Of a DNA stretch of 64,000 nt, positions 55,823-64,000 are shown in pieces (within the stretch, counting starts at the first letter, position 1; every line of letters starts with the position of its first letter). Origin of the DNA: Gammaproteobacteria bacterium (GTDB taxonomy: Bacteria; Pseudomonadota; Gammaproteobacteria; HyVt-429); NCBI GenBank assembly GCA_013152415.1, contig JAADGI010000016.1:16066-80065 (forward strand), written 5' to 3'. Under the pieces are notes generated by a model. The model did not search any database and was not told where the DNA came from. It saw only the letters and a program-made list of their open reading frames with translations. Position numbers and translations under genes: made by a program.

Positions 55823-56458
55823 TTACTTCTCAACTATTGCAACGAGTGATTTGGCAAACGGTGGCAATCGACCAATACGCAAGAAATTGATCTTTTGAAA
55901 TCCCACCTCAGCGAGGAGTCTATGCATAGTATTAATGGAAAAAAACTTAATGTGGCCATCATCCCACAGAACGGTAAAATGTCTATCCCACTTACCCGTA
56001 ATTGATAATGCCAGGTTCTTCCAATAACCGTGGTACGGTGTGGATATTATCCCAATACCACCGCTTTCCAATAAATTAAAGAGCGTCTGAGCAACTTTTC
56101 TTGGGTAGTAACAATGCTCTATAACTTCCAGGCTAACTACTAATGGAAAAGTGCCGTATATATCTGAAAGATTGTCATATGCACTACCGCAGCGGAGCTC
56201 TATGCCTGGGAATGCCTTTTTTCCTAATTCGATTCCAGTTTCCGAAGGGTCCACGCCAACCACATCAAAACCCAAGCTTTGTAACATATCTGCCGTCGCA
56301 CCGTTACCACAACCTAGCTCGAAGACACGTTTGTCTTCCATGCTCCTTTTGTTAACTATTTCTTTAACGACAGGCCAAAGATAACTGTTAGACCATGTGG
56401 GATTTGTATCACGGTACTGGTACCCAATACCGTTATCATCATAATTTCCATCGCCCAT
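55823..56458 (-). CDS. Class I SAM-dependent methyltransferase
   Basis: A 211-residue methyltransferase. Motif I VFELGCGNGATADMLQSLGF, motif II VVGVDPSETGIELGKKAFPG, motif post-II LVVSLEVIEHCYYPRKVAQ. It probably O-methylates a sugar or an intermediate of the glycan; the substrate is unknown. It sits between the GT2 gene and the carbamoyltransferase. Confidence 0.85.
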   Translation of the reverse strand: MGDGNYDDNGIGYQYRDTNPTWSNSYLWPVVKEIVNKRSMEDKRVFELGCGNGATADMLQSLGFDVVGVDPSETGIELGKKAFPGIELRCGSAYDNLSDIYGTFPLVVSLEVIEHCYYPRKVAQTLFNLLESGGIGIISTPYHGYWKNLALSITGKWDRHFTVLWDDGHIKFFSINTMHRLLAEVGFQKINFLRIGRLPPFAKSLVAIVEK

Positions 56459-56461
56459 TGT

Positions 56462-57250
56462 TTATATTTCTAAATTGCCAGATTTCTTAAGTTTATGCTC
56501 AATCATAATTAACGACAGTATTATCTCTGCCAGCATGCGCTGAAAAGAATAATAGAGCCCACTTTTACCATCTAGAATCAACCCTTTCCACACTAAACAG
56601 TATACGAATACCAGGAACGGTGCTACAAAGTAGATACGTCTGATTTTATCTGGCCACTTTAATTCTGATAGTCGTTTATTTTGAATAATATTTGCTTCAA
56701 GCACCATGTATCTATACTGCGATCTAAGCCAATGAAACAGAGGCTTTCTATCATCATGCAGAAAATAGTTTTGTAGTTTACCTATCTTCCCGGATAGTCG
56801 TATTCGCTGTGTATGACCATCCTGCATATATTCTGCATTATCGACCCGATAAAGCACTGTTACAGGGGGATAAAGCGATCCACGTAGTGATTTTCCAAAT
56901 ATACAGTACTTAAAATCAGCCTCATAACCACAAATTTCGCTATCTGGCACTAGACTCTCTAATTCTTTTATAGATTCTTCTGTTAATACATAGTCGGCAT
57001 CTAGTGCCAATATCCACTCTGTAGATATTGCTGTATCCTTAATCGCATGGTTCCATTGATTAGCATGTGCATCAAATGTTTTTTCAAATAATCGCACATT
57101 GGCAAACCGGCTTAGGATTTCCTTGGTACTATCGCTGCTATAACTATCAACGACTACAACATCTTTCGCCCAACTAAGTTTTTCCAGAGATCTGCCAATA
57201 TTGTTTTCCTCATTATAGGTGAGCAGAACGGGGGTAATATTATCTAACAT
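56462..57250 (-). CDS. GT2 glycosyltransferase (WaaE/KdtX-like)
   Basis: A 262-residue family 2 glycosyltransferase. TPVLLTYNEENNIGRSLEKL, VVVDSYSSDSTKEI, the metal-binding ILALDADYVLTEE and the middle YKY-type loop; a C-terminal hydrophobic segment (about 210-230) anchors it. It resembles the LPS-core beta-1,4-glucosyltransferase type (KdtX). Its sugar is not predicted. ATG 57250 is used. Confidence 0.82.
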   Translation of the reverse strand: MLDNITPVLLTYNEENNIGRSLEKLSWAKDVVVVDSYSSDSTKEILSRFANVRLFEKTFDAHANQWNHAIKDTAISTEWILALDADYVLTEESIKELESLVPDSEICGYEADFKYCIFGKSLRGSLYPPVTVLYRVDNAEYMQDGHTQRIRLSGKIGKLQNYFLHDDRKPLFHWLRSQYRYMVLEANIIQNKRLSELKWPDKIRRIYFVAPFLVFVYCLVWKGLILDGKSGLYYSFQRMLAEIILSLIMIEHKLKKSGNLEI

Positions 57251-57272
57251 AAAATTCACAAGATACGATTAG

Positions 57273-57354
57273 AATCCCTTCTCCCTCCGGGACAACTCCA
57301 GGGATAGAGGAGACAGAACGAAGTTCAGAACCAGAGTCGAGAAGGTTAGGATGA
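57273..57354. repeat. Repeat core split by a short insertion
   Basis: AATCCCTTCTCCCTCCGGGA (57273-57292) is the left half of the palindrome core found at 55705 and elsewhere. GAGAAGGTTAGGATGA (about 57339-57354) is its right half. About 46 bp (from CAACTCCAGGG to AGAGTC) separates them here. No gene in 57260-57443. Confidence 0.5.
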
Positions 57355-57443
57355 CGACTGTGTGGAAGCAGGAGGTAGAGCAACGCAGGACGCAGTTGCC
57401 GAGGGGATTTAAAATCAATGACATCCTTTGTTTTGCACGCCCT

Positions 57444-58607
57444 TTATTCCCTAAGGGGCGTCCTCAAGACACCCTGGTAGGCTTCCTCCATTTGACCCGC
57501 AACATTTTCCCATGTGTATTCTGTCTCTACCGTATGACGACCGGCTTCCGACATACTGTGGGCTTTTTTCCTGTCATGAATTATCTTCTTAATAGCTGTG
57601 GCTATCGACTCTGGATTCCCATCAGCTACTATACCGGCCCCCGAACGCTTGACAGTATCGGCCAATCCAACCTCCGGTGTAACAACAACGGGCACCCCGA
57701 CTGCCATGGCCTCAAGCACCACATTACCGAAATTTTCAGATCGAGAGGGTAGAACAAGCACGGAAGCACCGGTAATCCATTCCCATTTCTTTTCCAATTT
57801 CGCAGGTCCGTGAAATTTTACTTGATTCCTTACCCCCAAATCGTGCGCCAGTAACTTAAGGGTAGGTAGATAAGCTTCCTCATCGTTGCCAACAATGTTT
57901 ACACGGGCTTCTGGCAAAAACTGCATAGCTCTGATAAGCCTATCTATACCTTTCTTCCAGTTAATGCGGCCAAAATACAAGATATAAGGTTTGGCAGTAT
58001 TTTTCTTCTTGCTATTACGAATGTTGACCGGTATTTCCGAAATATCTATCCCATTGGGCACAACAACCCCACATGACACATTTATCCCGAGAGCTAAACA
58101 ATCGGCCTTTTCACGCTCTGTGGTAAAATGGATAGCTGTGGCACCTTTCAGTACACGGCGGTCGAAAAGTGCAATGGATAACTTTTTTATTACTTTGTTT
58201 TTTTCTCTAATGAGTTCAGCTACTAACATGCCACGTGGCGCGATCACGTACGGCACATGAGCCCTGCGAGCACAACCTGCAGCGACCCACATCGGCCAAA
58301 GAAATACTGAATGAAGATGCACAAGATCGAACTCCTTTATTCGGGTCTTCAAAGCTCCTTTCATCAGAGGTGAATAATATAAACGTCGCAAACATTTAGA
58401 GGGGAAATACCACACCTGTACGCCATCAATATCCACGGCTATGCCAAGTGGCACATCACTATCAGTGGAGCCATTTACATTGGTAGTAAACACATGAATT
58501 TCATGCCCTTGTGCAGCCAGAGCCCCGCACAACCCATGAACAGAATGAATGGGACCACCATAGCGCCAGGCTGGAAGATACGATGGCACTATATGAAGGA
58601 TTTTCAC
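57444..58607 (-). CDS. GT4 glycosyltransferase
   Basis: A 387-residue GT-B enzyme. The N-terminus MKILHIVPSYLPAWRYGGPIHSV-like opens with a clear Rossmann half; the C-terminal half has YILYFGRINWKKGIDRLI, VLPSRSENFGNVVLEAMAVG and the donor-binding E-x7-E. It should transfer an NDP-activated sugar. Donor and acceptor are unknown. Next gene down is the GT2 at 56462. Confidence 0.88.
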   Translation of the reverse strand: MKILHIVPSYLPAWRYGGPIHSVHGLCGALAAQGHEIHVFTTNVNGSTDSDVPLGIAVDIDGVQVWYFPSKCLRRLYYSPLMKGALKTRIKEFDLVHLHSVFLWPMWVAAGCARRAHVPYVIAPRGMLVAELIREKNKVIKKLSIALFDRRVLKGATAIHFTTEREKADCLALGINVSCGVVVPNGIDISEIPVNIRNSKKKNTAKPYILYFGRINWKKGIDRLIRAMQFLPEARVNIVGNDEEAYLPTLKLLAHDLGVRNQVKFHGPAKLEKKWEWITGASVLVLPSRSENFGNVVLEAMAVGVPVVVTPEVGLADTVKRSGAGIVADGNPESIATAIKKIIHDRKKAHSMSEAGRHTVETEYTWENVAGQMEEAYQGVLRTPLRE

Positions 58608-58625
58608 TGGTAATGGATATTAATG

Positions 58626-58838
58626 CTAACCATAATTTTTTGAAAATACCAAAGTTTGATGCTCTTTATTTATTTTGCACCCACTCTGCTTAAGAAAAAA
58701 CAATATATCTTCTTCTGATTTTCCGCTATCTTTCATAATACATGCGTGTAACTCCAGTGCTATATTTTCGATATTATTTTGCTCAAATACACCTGATGCA
58801 ACAAAATCTGGCCTTACTCGCATAAAGATACGGATCAA
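58626..58838 (-). pseudogene. Unrecognised short reading frame, probably a gene remnant
   Basis: A 70-codon frame (FMRVRPDFVASGVFEQNN, then ELHACIMKDSGKSEEDILFF) between two GT4 genes. Upstream codons remain open only to a TAG at about 58853, and it lacks a good start or ribosome site. Composition looks protein-like. It could be the end of a lost transferase or methyltransferase; I cannot assign it. Confidence 0.35.
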
Positions 58839-58860
58839 AACTGCATAGGGCTCCTAAGTT

Positions 58861-59931
58861 TTATGTGTCCTCCAAAATAGCCTTGGTTATCACTTTTATT
58901 CCATGTTGTACATCGTATTGTTGCGCACTTAAAATTGCCTCTGTAGACATATCCTTAAGACATTCATTACCCAAAGAATACGCACTGTACAACGCATGAT
59001 ATATCGCCTTCTTGCTATTACTTTCAATCAGCCATCCATTTTTATGATTATTTACTATATCAATCCCCGCACCCACCCGATTAGTTGTAATAACGGGTAA
59101 ACCCGCAGCCAAACCTTCTACAACGGTTAAGCCCCACCCATCATACCGTGATGGCACACACATAATATCAGCTGCCTGGTAATATTCGGGTAAATTATTC
59201 CATTGAATAAATCCGTGATAATTGACGGGTAATTCATATTTCTTAATATCATGCAATATGCCAGGCCTCAAAGGACCATCACCTATGATATCAAGCTTAA
59301 TGTCCACGTCATTTACATACAGATCGTGCACAGCGTCTAGCAATAGGTCGATCCCTTTTCTTTTTGTTAAGGAACCTGAAAAGAGAACCCTTACAGCATT
59401 GGAATCTCTTCTAAAATCGTTTTGTCTATTAAAGCGGGTTAGATTTGAATAATATGGAATATTTCGATAGTGTCTTGAATTCCCGAATTCTTTTTTATAG
59501 CTGTCTACTGCCCATTCACCAATTCCCCATATTGGCGCGCTTGAAGCATGTAGATTACGCAGTTTATATTTCCTGTAGAATTGACCAATTTGCTGTCCAT
59601 AATTAAATCCCAATTTTTCACCCCAGAAACACCAGGGTAAGCCCCTTGCCGACCTCTGACTTATTAGTTTGTTTACCCCAGCATCTTGATAAGTTGAAAA
59701 TATTACGTAGTCTGCTACGTCAACATAATGCTCAGCCATTTGTACTGCCCCAAAGCCATCTTCAAGATAAATGGCATCATGTTTTACACCACCACTATCC
59801 CATGACCTTTTGGAGTCAAACCTAAGCTGGTAAATAACTTTTAGATTAAAAATACCATCCATCGTTAACGCATCAAAAAGCTCGACTTGATAAGGTGATG
59901 GTATCTGTGTAACGATTATTAAACTAAGCAA
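58861..59931 (-). CDS. GT4 glycosyltransferase
   Basis: A 356-residue GT-B enzyme. IIVTQIPSPYQVELFDAL at the N-terminus is typical of GT4 members of capsule clusters. C-terminal NAVRVLFSGSLTKRKGIDLL, IDKLDIIGDGPL-like and CVPSRYDGWGLTVVEGLAAGLP carry the nucleotide-sugar site. Donor is unknown. Immediately downstream (3') is the short remnant frame. Confidence 0.86.
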   Translation of the reverse strand: MLSLIIVTQIPSPYQVELFDALTMDGIFNLKVIYQLRFDSKRSWDSGGVKHDAIYLEDGFGAVQMAEHYVDVADYVIFSTYQDAGVNKLISQRSARGLPWCFWGEKLGFNYGQQIGQFYRKYKLRNLHASSAPIWGIGEWAVDSYKKEFGNSRHYRNIPYYSNLTRFNRQNDFRRDSNAVRVLFSGSLTKRKGIDLLLDAVHDLYVNDVDIKLDIIGDGPLRPGILHDIKKYELPVNYHGFIQWNNLPEYYQAADIMCVPSRYDGWGLTVVEGLAAGLPVITTNRVGAGIDIVNNHKNGWLIESNSKKAIYHALYSAYSLGNECLKDMSTEAILSAQQYDVQHGIKVITKAILEDT

Positions 59932-59939
59932 AGCACCCC

Positions 59940-61157
59940 TTAAGCTATTGATTCTAGGAATAATGCAACACGTTTAGCATGTTGTTTCCAGCTATACTCC
60001 TGCGCTCTTTTAGAGGCATTCATTCCAAGCTCATGCACTAAAGATCTATTTGTAGCCAATTTTTCAAGCTTCCCCACTAATCCTTCAACATCATCTGGTT
60101 CCAAGACATACCCATCGCACCCGTCTCGTATCACATCCGGGGCACAGGTATGAGTGCTTCCAATAACTGGAATCCCGGTAGCCATTGCTTCGATAATCAC
60201 AAGGCCAAAACCTTCAAAAACAGAAGGCAGAACCAAAACATCATTGGAATAGTACTCATCTAACAGTGCCTTCCCATGCAAAACACCTTTTTCGTCAAAT
60301 ATACCCTTATATTCATCTAGCCCTCGACCACTACCAATGCGTGGGCCAACAAGGGTTAGTTTAAGCTTATGGGACTTAATTGCCTTTACGGCTTGTAATA
60401 GATATTTGAGCCCCTTTCTTTGGCTCAAGCATCCTACAAATAATACACGAAGTGTATTATTGAGTTCACGCGGTTGTGCATGGAACCGGCTCAAATTGGC
60501 CCCAAGGGGTATATTGATAATGCTCTCAGGTGTGATACCAACCTCTTCCAGGCTTTTACGCGTATATGTTGATGCTGCTACACAGTAATCAGCATGATGC
60601 GGCTCCTCCCTAAGCCTGTCTCGATACCAATCAAAGAACTTTAGATTTCCTATTGAATCTGCCCACTCAGGATGGCGCTCTGCCTCCTCTGAAAGCACCC
60701 TGATAGCAGTATCAACATGGGCAGTTGCAAATTCAGCGACCGAGAGCATGCCTGCGCTATTGGCCGCCTTTAAACTCCTCAGACAACTCCCTTGAAAGCC
60801 CCAAAAAACCTGTGCGCTATTCTTTTTGAGTTTACGACTTATCCACGCGTCAAACGCTATATCCCGCACCTCGACCAGACTTGCTGTTATACCATTATTA
60901 CCAAATACACCACGATAAATGAGTTCTGGTAATTCAAAAATAGGCGCACGTGTTACTAGCGATGTACAGAGGCCCTCCTGGTATCTCTTTTGTAAAATCT
61001 GGGATACACGAGCGTGCTTAGCAAATAAGCTATCTGGCCAAGAATCCGGCTTATAATAATTGCTGGTATAGAATCTCTGAAGTGAACTATTTTGCTGTAA
61101 GGCAAGTGCTAGCCAGTACGCATGCTGCTTGCCAGAATGGCTTAGAATTACGTGCAT
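59940..61157 (-). CDS. GT4 glycosyltransferase
   Basis: A 405-residue GT-B enzyme. HVILSHSGKQHAYWLALALQ starts it; NTLRVLFVGCLSQRKGLKYL and VLPSVFEGFGLVIIEAMATG with PVIGSTHTCAPDVI mark the donor site. It is eight bases before the next glycosyltransferase and nine after the Wzy-like gene, so one transcript. Specificity unknown. Confidence 0.86.
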   Translation of the reverse strand: MHVILSHSGKQHAYWLALALQQNSSLQRFYTSNYYKPDSWPDSLFAKHARVSQILQKRYQEGLCTSLVTRAPIFELPELIYRGVFGNNGITASLVEVRDIAFDAWISRKLKKNSAQVFWGFQGSCLRSLKAANSAGMLSVAEFATAHVDTAIRVLSEEAERHPEWADSIGNLKFFDWYRDRLREEPHHADYCVAASTYTRKSLEEVGITPESIINIPLGANLSRFHAQPRELNNTLRVLFVGCLSQRKGLKYLLQAVKAIKSHKLKLTLVGPRIGSGRGLDEYKGIFDEKGVLHGKALLDEYYSNDVLVLPSVFEGFGLVIIEAMATGIPVIGSTHTCAPDVIRDGCDGYVLEPDDVEGLVGKLEKLATNRSLVHELGMNASKRAQEYSWKQHAKRVALFLESIA

Positions 61158-61166
61158 AGGTTACAT

Positions 61167-62552
61167 CTATCGTGCTTGAAATACCCTATAGAACTTCATC
61201 ACGATGATCCATGCTATAACCATATAACTCATTAATACTAAATCCTGCATACTTCGTAATCCCGCGAATATGGTGAGTACACCTATGCTATAGACTATAA
61301 GTACAGACTCTTTATCGCTGTCTAGCAATTGACTCCACATCGCACCGAGCCGTCCATGAAACCAACCACCGATTACAATCATCACTATTCCTCCGGCAGC
61401 ATACCATTCTCCCAAGATGGATGAAGTTAATGACAGACCTTCAAAACCGAGAAATGGTGCCAGCTCAAAACCAGGTCCAGTAGGTTTACCAGGCCAAAAG
61501 ACCCTTGGGATTGGCCTCACAAGCACATAATATATTTGGCTAAAATAAATATAATCATGAAGGTTTGGAAATATCTCCAGCATCTGTATCAGCCTGTACA
61601 GATTATCATCCACACTAAAATGTGTTACATCAAGGGCCTGTGGATTTCTTGAAAGGACGCTGGTTAACCCTACACCTCTTACTATTAACATTTTTTGTAG
61701 GAAGGTTAATGTAGCTAACATCGCGACAGTAACTAGTGCAATCAATTTTATCCCAATCTTTTTCTTATTGATCATCCAGTAAATAATACCTGCCGCAAGC
61801 ACAACCCCTACTATCCTTCTCGACCCACTTTGGGCCAGCAACATAACCATAATGATGCTCATCATTATGGAAAATATTACTTTCACACTCCTCAAGCCTA
61901 CCTTTGAAATAATTGCGACAGTTAGCACAGGAACCAGATAACCAAAATAGCTCATGTGATCTAGAAATGAATCCCACCCCCCCAACGCGCCTCTTGACCA
62001 AGGGCCTGCCCACCTATTCCTTCCCAAGGCATCTATCATAACGCCTATATCGAACCCGGCAGGAATGGCATACCTCGAGAACCCTAATACAAAAAATATA
62101 ATGATTAGCCTGAACAGCATCTGCTCACTAATTTCAACATTCATTGATGCATGAACAACCCGTGGAATTTTCCAGGGCTTCGCAAAAGTACCACTCCATG
62201 TGAAAACTGAAAATAGCCCAATTAGAGCAAAACAGAGTTTAACGGAGTCTTTTCTCACGCCTGGAACACCCTGTAGTCCTTGCGCGTGATCAAGTAACAG
62301 CCAATACACAATGCCTACCATAATGACATTCTGTACCATCAATAGACTTTTTGTTTCTCTAAATAGAGCAAACGCCGCTATTGGCGCGAGAAGCAAACCC
62401 ACGGATAGGGCGATAGCGGACATTTGCAATTCACCCTGGCTCTGATAATTATCAGGAACCAGATATATCGCCAGAAAGGTCCCCACCATGGTGCCCAAAA
62501 TACCGATCCCTGGTAATGACTTTCCTTTTAGTACAGTGCTATTGAACATCAA
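61167..62552 (-). CDS. Polytopic membrane protein, probable Wzy-like polymerase
   Basis: A 461-residue protein with about eleven to twelve hydrophobic segments and a large loop (RFWPGKPTGPGFELAPF region, about 355-385), the general architecture of O-antigen or exopolysaccharide polymerases. Sequence hallmarks are weak, as usual in this group, so the call rests on topology and on being surrounded by glycosyltransferases. A flippase (Wzx) is not seen in the window. Confidence 0.65.
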   Translation of the reverse strand: MMFNSTVLKGKSLPGIGILGTMVGTFLAIYLVPDNYQSQGELQMSAIALSVGLLLAPIAAFALFRETKSLLMVQNVIMVGIVYWLLLDHAQGLQGVPGVRKDSVKLCFALIGLFSVFTWSGTFAKPWKIPRVVHASMNVEISEQMLFRLIIIFFVLGFSRYAIPAGFDIGVMIDALGRNRWAGPWSRGALGGWDSFLDHMSYFGYLVPVLTVAIISKVGLRSVKVIFSIMMSIIMVMLLAQSGSRRIVGVVLAAGIIYWMINKKKIGIKLIALVTVAMLATLTFLQKMLIVRGVGLTSVLSRNPQALDVTHFSVDDNLYRLIQMLEIFPNLHDYIYFSQIYYVLVRPIPRVFWPGKPTGPGFELAPFLGFEGLSLTSSILGEWYAAGGIVMIVIGGWFHGRLGAMWSQLLDSDKESVLIVYSIGVLTIFAGLRSMQDLVLMSYMVIAWIIVMKFYRVFQAR

Positions 62553-62604
62553 AGCTGTATTACGCGGTACTTTGTCATCGCATCACTACTGTCCTGAATT
62601 TAGG

Positions 62605-63510
62605 CTACATATTATTTAGTGATGGAACAACTTTCTCAATTCCACGAGGGCCACGCTTTCGTAAATATCGCCATATCCGGTAAGTACGCCAGCTCACAGC
62701 TAATCGTTTTTCAAAAAAGCAATCATGATAGCCTTTGAATATCCCATAGAGCCGGTTCCACAATCGCTCTGGTTTTATCGTAAAGAATAAACATTTAAAA
62801 GTTGTCACTATAATATTCACAGGCAAATAAACGAGTGGTGCATTCTGCCACACAAAGAGTATTGAGTTTCGTGTGCCGTAATAATCCATTCGACTTAAAT
62901 CTCGCTTAGGTGATTCCCAGTGCTTGATGGGATCTGCACAACTTAGACGCACAACATAACCTGCTTCCATAAGGCGCAAGGCATAATCACCCTCCTCACC
63001 CTGGTGTACGAGATGCTCACGGTAACCGCCCAATCGAAGAAAAATATCCCTTTTTAGAGCATGTGCAGTGCCAATAAATGAGTTCGTAACCCATATACCG
63101 TGTGAATCAGGGGCAGACTGATATAACGTATTATCTTTTCTGGGCTCTAGATAGGGTATTGCAACAACACCGATACGTGAATCGGTAAATTCTTTCAATA
63201 CATGATTTACAATATTTACTGTTGTAAACTCCGCATCATCATCAAGCGAGAATATGATATCTCCAGTGGCTATAGATGCAGCAAAGTTCCTCTGAACAAT
63301 AAGTCCTAATGATTCTTCTGATCTTTCGAGCCTTACAGTCGGGAACTTCGACAGAACCATGTCATACGTTCCGTCCGTTGATCCATCATCAATCACAATG
63401 ATTTCAGGTACACCTGACTGGCTAAGTGCAGATTCTATTGCGTTGGTCAACTCAACTCGTCTGTTTTTTGTTGTTATTACGATGGTTGCCGAGAGTTGCA
63501 CGCTTATCAA
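62605..63510 (-). CDS. GT2 glycosyltransferase
   Basis: A 301-residue GT-A enzyme: ATIVITTKNRRVELTNAIES, IIVIDDGSTDGTYDMV, the metal-binding IIFSLDDDAEF and HQGEEGDYALRLMEAGY, the usual order for rhamnosyl/galactosyl GT2 enzymes. It is the first gene of the cluster inside the window. Donor unknown. Confidence 0.87.
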   Translation of the reverse strand: MISVQLSATIVITTKNRRVELTNAIESALSQSGVPEIIVIDDGSTDGTYDMVLSKFPTVRLERSEESLGLIVQRNFAASIATGDIIFSLDDDAEFTTVNIVNHVLKEFTDSRIGVVAIPYLEPRKDNTLYQSAPDSHGIWVTNSFIGTAHALKRDIFLRLGGYREHLVHQGEEGDYALRLMEAGYVVRLSCADPIKHWESPKRDLSRMDYYGTRNSILFVWQNAPLVYLPVNIIVTTFKCLFFTIKPERLWNRLYGIFKGYHDCFFEKRLAVSWRTYRIWRYLRKRGPRGIEKVVPSLNNM

Positions 63511-64000
63511 AACTCTCTATATTTTCCATTCCAGTCACGCGGCATACAGTCTACTCACCCAAAATCTGTCAACTGTGTCATTTTCAAGACCTTTGCGATG
63601 CGGTATTCCATCGTCTTTCCAAGGTCATTCCAATATGGTGACAAATCCAACTCCTGCAAACGATCACGTAAATTATTCCTTCATGAAGGCCAGCGTCTTT
63701 TCTACATTTGAGTCCTGGCTATCATCAAAAAAATTACACCATACTTTGAGGGTATGGCGCGAAACATAACCACTGGTCTATAAAAACATCTTCGAAGAAT
63801 GATAGCATCTTTGATCATTCGTATGTTTTAGACGCACTTCATCGGTAATTGATGTACTCCGTGAGACACAACTTTATACGATAAGCGCATTATCGCAGAT
63901 TATGCTAATTATTAACCTGGCATCATTATAGATACGTTACGCTGCATACTGAATGCAACGGTGCTTGAAATATTTTTGTACTCGGCTTGGGCGCTTTTGT
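63511..64000. other. Upstream region of the glycan cluster
   Basis: About 490 bp without a clear gene. On the minus strand a promoter-like TTCAGT, 17 bp, TATAAT lies at 63925-63953, some 415 bp before the GT2 start. Frames at about 63680-63800 on the minus strand (for example HTLKVWCNFFDDSQDSNVEK in one frame, FFEDVFIDQW in another) look like a decayed coding end but are too short to call. Confidence 0.35.

Noticed and set aside
63359..63769. 136-codon plus-strand frame at the window end
   Set aside because: Mostly antisense to the GT2 gene with no coding hallmarks.

Overview
The window is a 64 kb stretch of a gammaproteobacterial chromosome with moderate GC. The evidence is gene order as well as protein similarity: rne-rluC-phosphatase-Rieske-sppA followed by rpmF-plsX-fabH-fabD-fabG-acpP-fabF-pabC, surE-pcm-yqaA-nlpD-rpoS, alaC-hom-thrC, recJ next to an rpfE-like gene, and a gspC-M type II secretion operon. 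I cannot name the species. Most of the window is ordinary housekeeping DNA; the accessory material is repeats, decayed toxin-antitoxin genes and a surface-glycan cluster.

Layout. 1-7882 (minus strand): pabC (partial), pabB, fabF, acpP, fabG, fabD, fabH, plsX and rpmF, i.e. fatty-acid initiation and elongation plus p-aminobenzoate synthesis. The fabG-fabD gap carries a duplicated hairpin repeat. 8478-12332 (plus strand): a two-subunit biotin-dependent carboxylase (pycA, pycB) followed by a YceF-type maf gene. This block interrupts the usual maf-yceD-rpmF order, and yceD was not found. 12349-15515 (minus): an SppA-like peptidase, a Rieske protein, a Gph-like phosphatase and RluC. 15896-18394 (plus): RNase E behind a long leader. 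18448-27868: rlmD and a PolB-like exonuclease, a Uma2 protein, a Nudix/membrane-protein pair, cysM, recJ, rpfE-like, speD and a SprA-like HExxH protein. 28154-28787: an intact DUF6364/RelE-type toxin-antitoxin pair with a helically phased operator.

28868-39076 (minus): a complete gspC-D-E-F-G-H-I-J-K-L-M operon (no gspN or gspO here), with a GxxExxY nuclease fragment lodged between gspG and gspH. 39214-44062 (minus): GDP-fucose synthase, thrC, hom and alaC. 44234-44602 (plus): a Mth938-like protein. 45009-50464 (minus): rpoS, nlpD, yqaA, pcm, surE and cysG. A tRNA-Ser(UGA) with encoded CCA lies at 50518-50607.

50737-63510 (minus): a surface-polysaccharide cluster. It has a polyprenyl-phosphate sugar-phosphate transferase of the WecA type, a NodU/CmcH carbamoyltransferase, a SAM methyltransferase, two GT2 and three GT4 glycosyltransferases, and a polytopic Wzy-like protein. 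It probably builds and decorates a lipid-linked glycan. Between the transferase and the carbamoyltransferase (51.9-53.9 kb) is a graveyard of toxin-antitoxin modules: a 5'-truncated PIN toxin beside an intact RHH antitoxin, a frameshifted RelE-type toxin beside an intact XRE antitoxin, and two pieces of a Phd/VapB-like antitoxin. A possible fossil integron attC site follows the RHH gene.

Two hairpin repeat families recur through the window. One has arms like TCTCGCCAAGACGC, and one copy of it encloses the GxxExxY fragment. The other is MITE-like with ends like GGGCACTTCTATTAAT, and one copy of it abuts the start codon of the carbamoyltransferase gene. All starts, motifs and repeats were read by eye; no database search was run.
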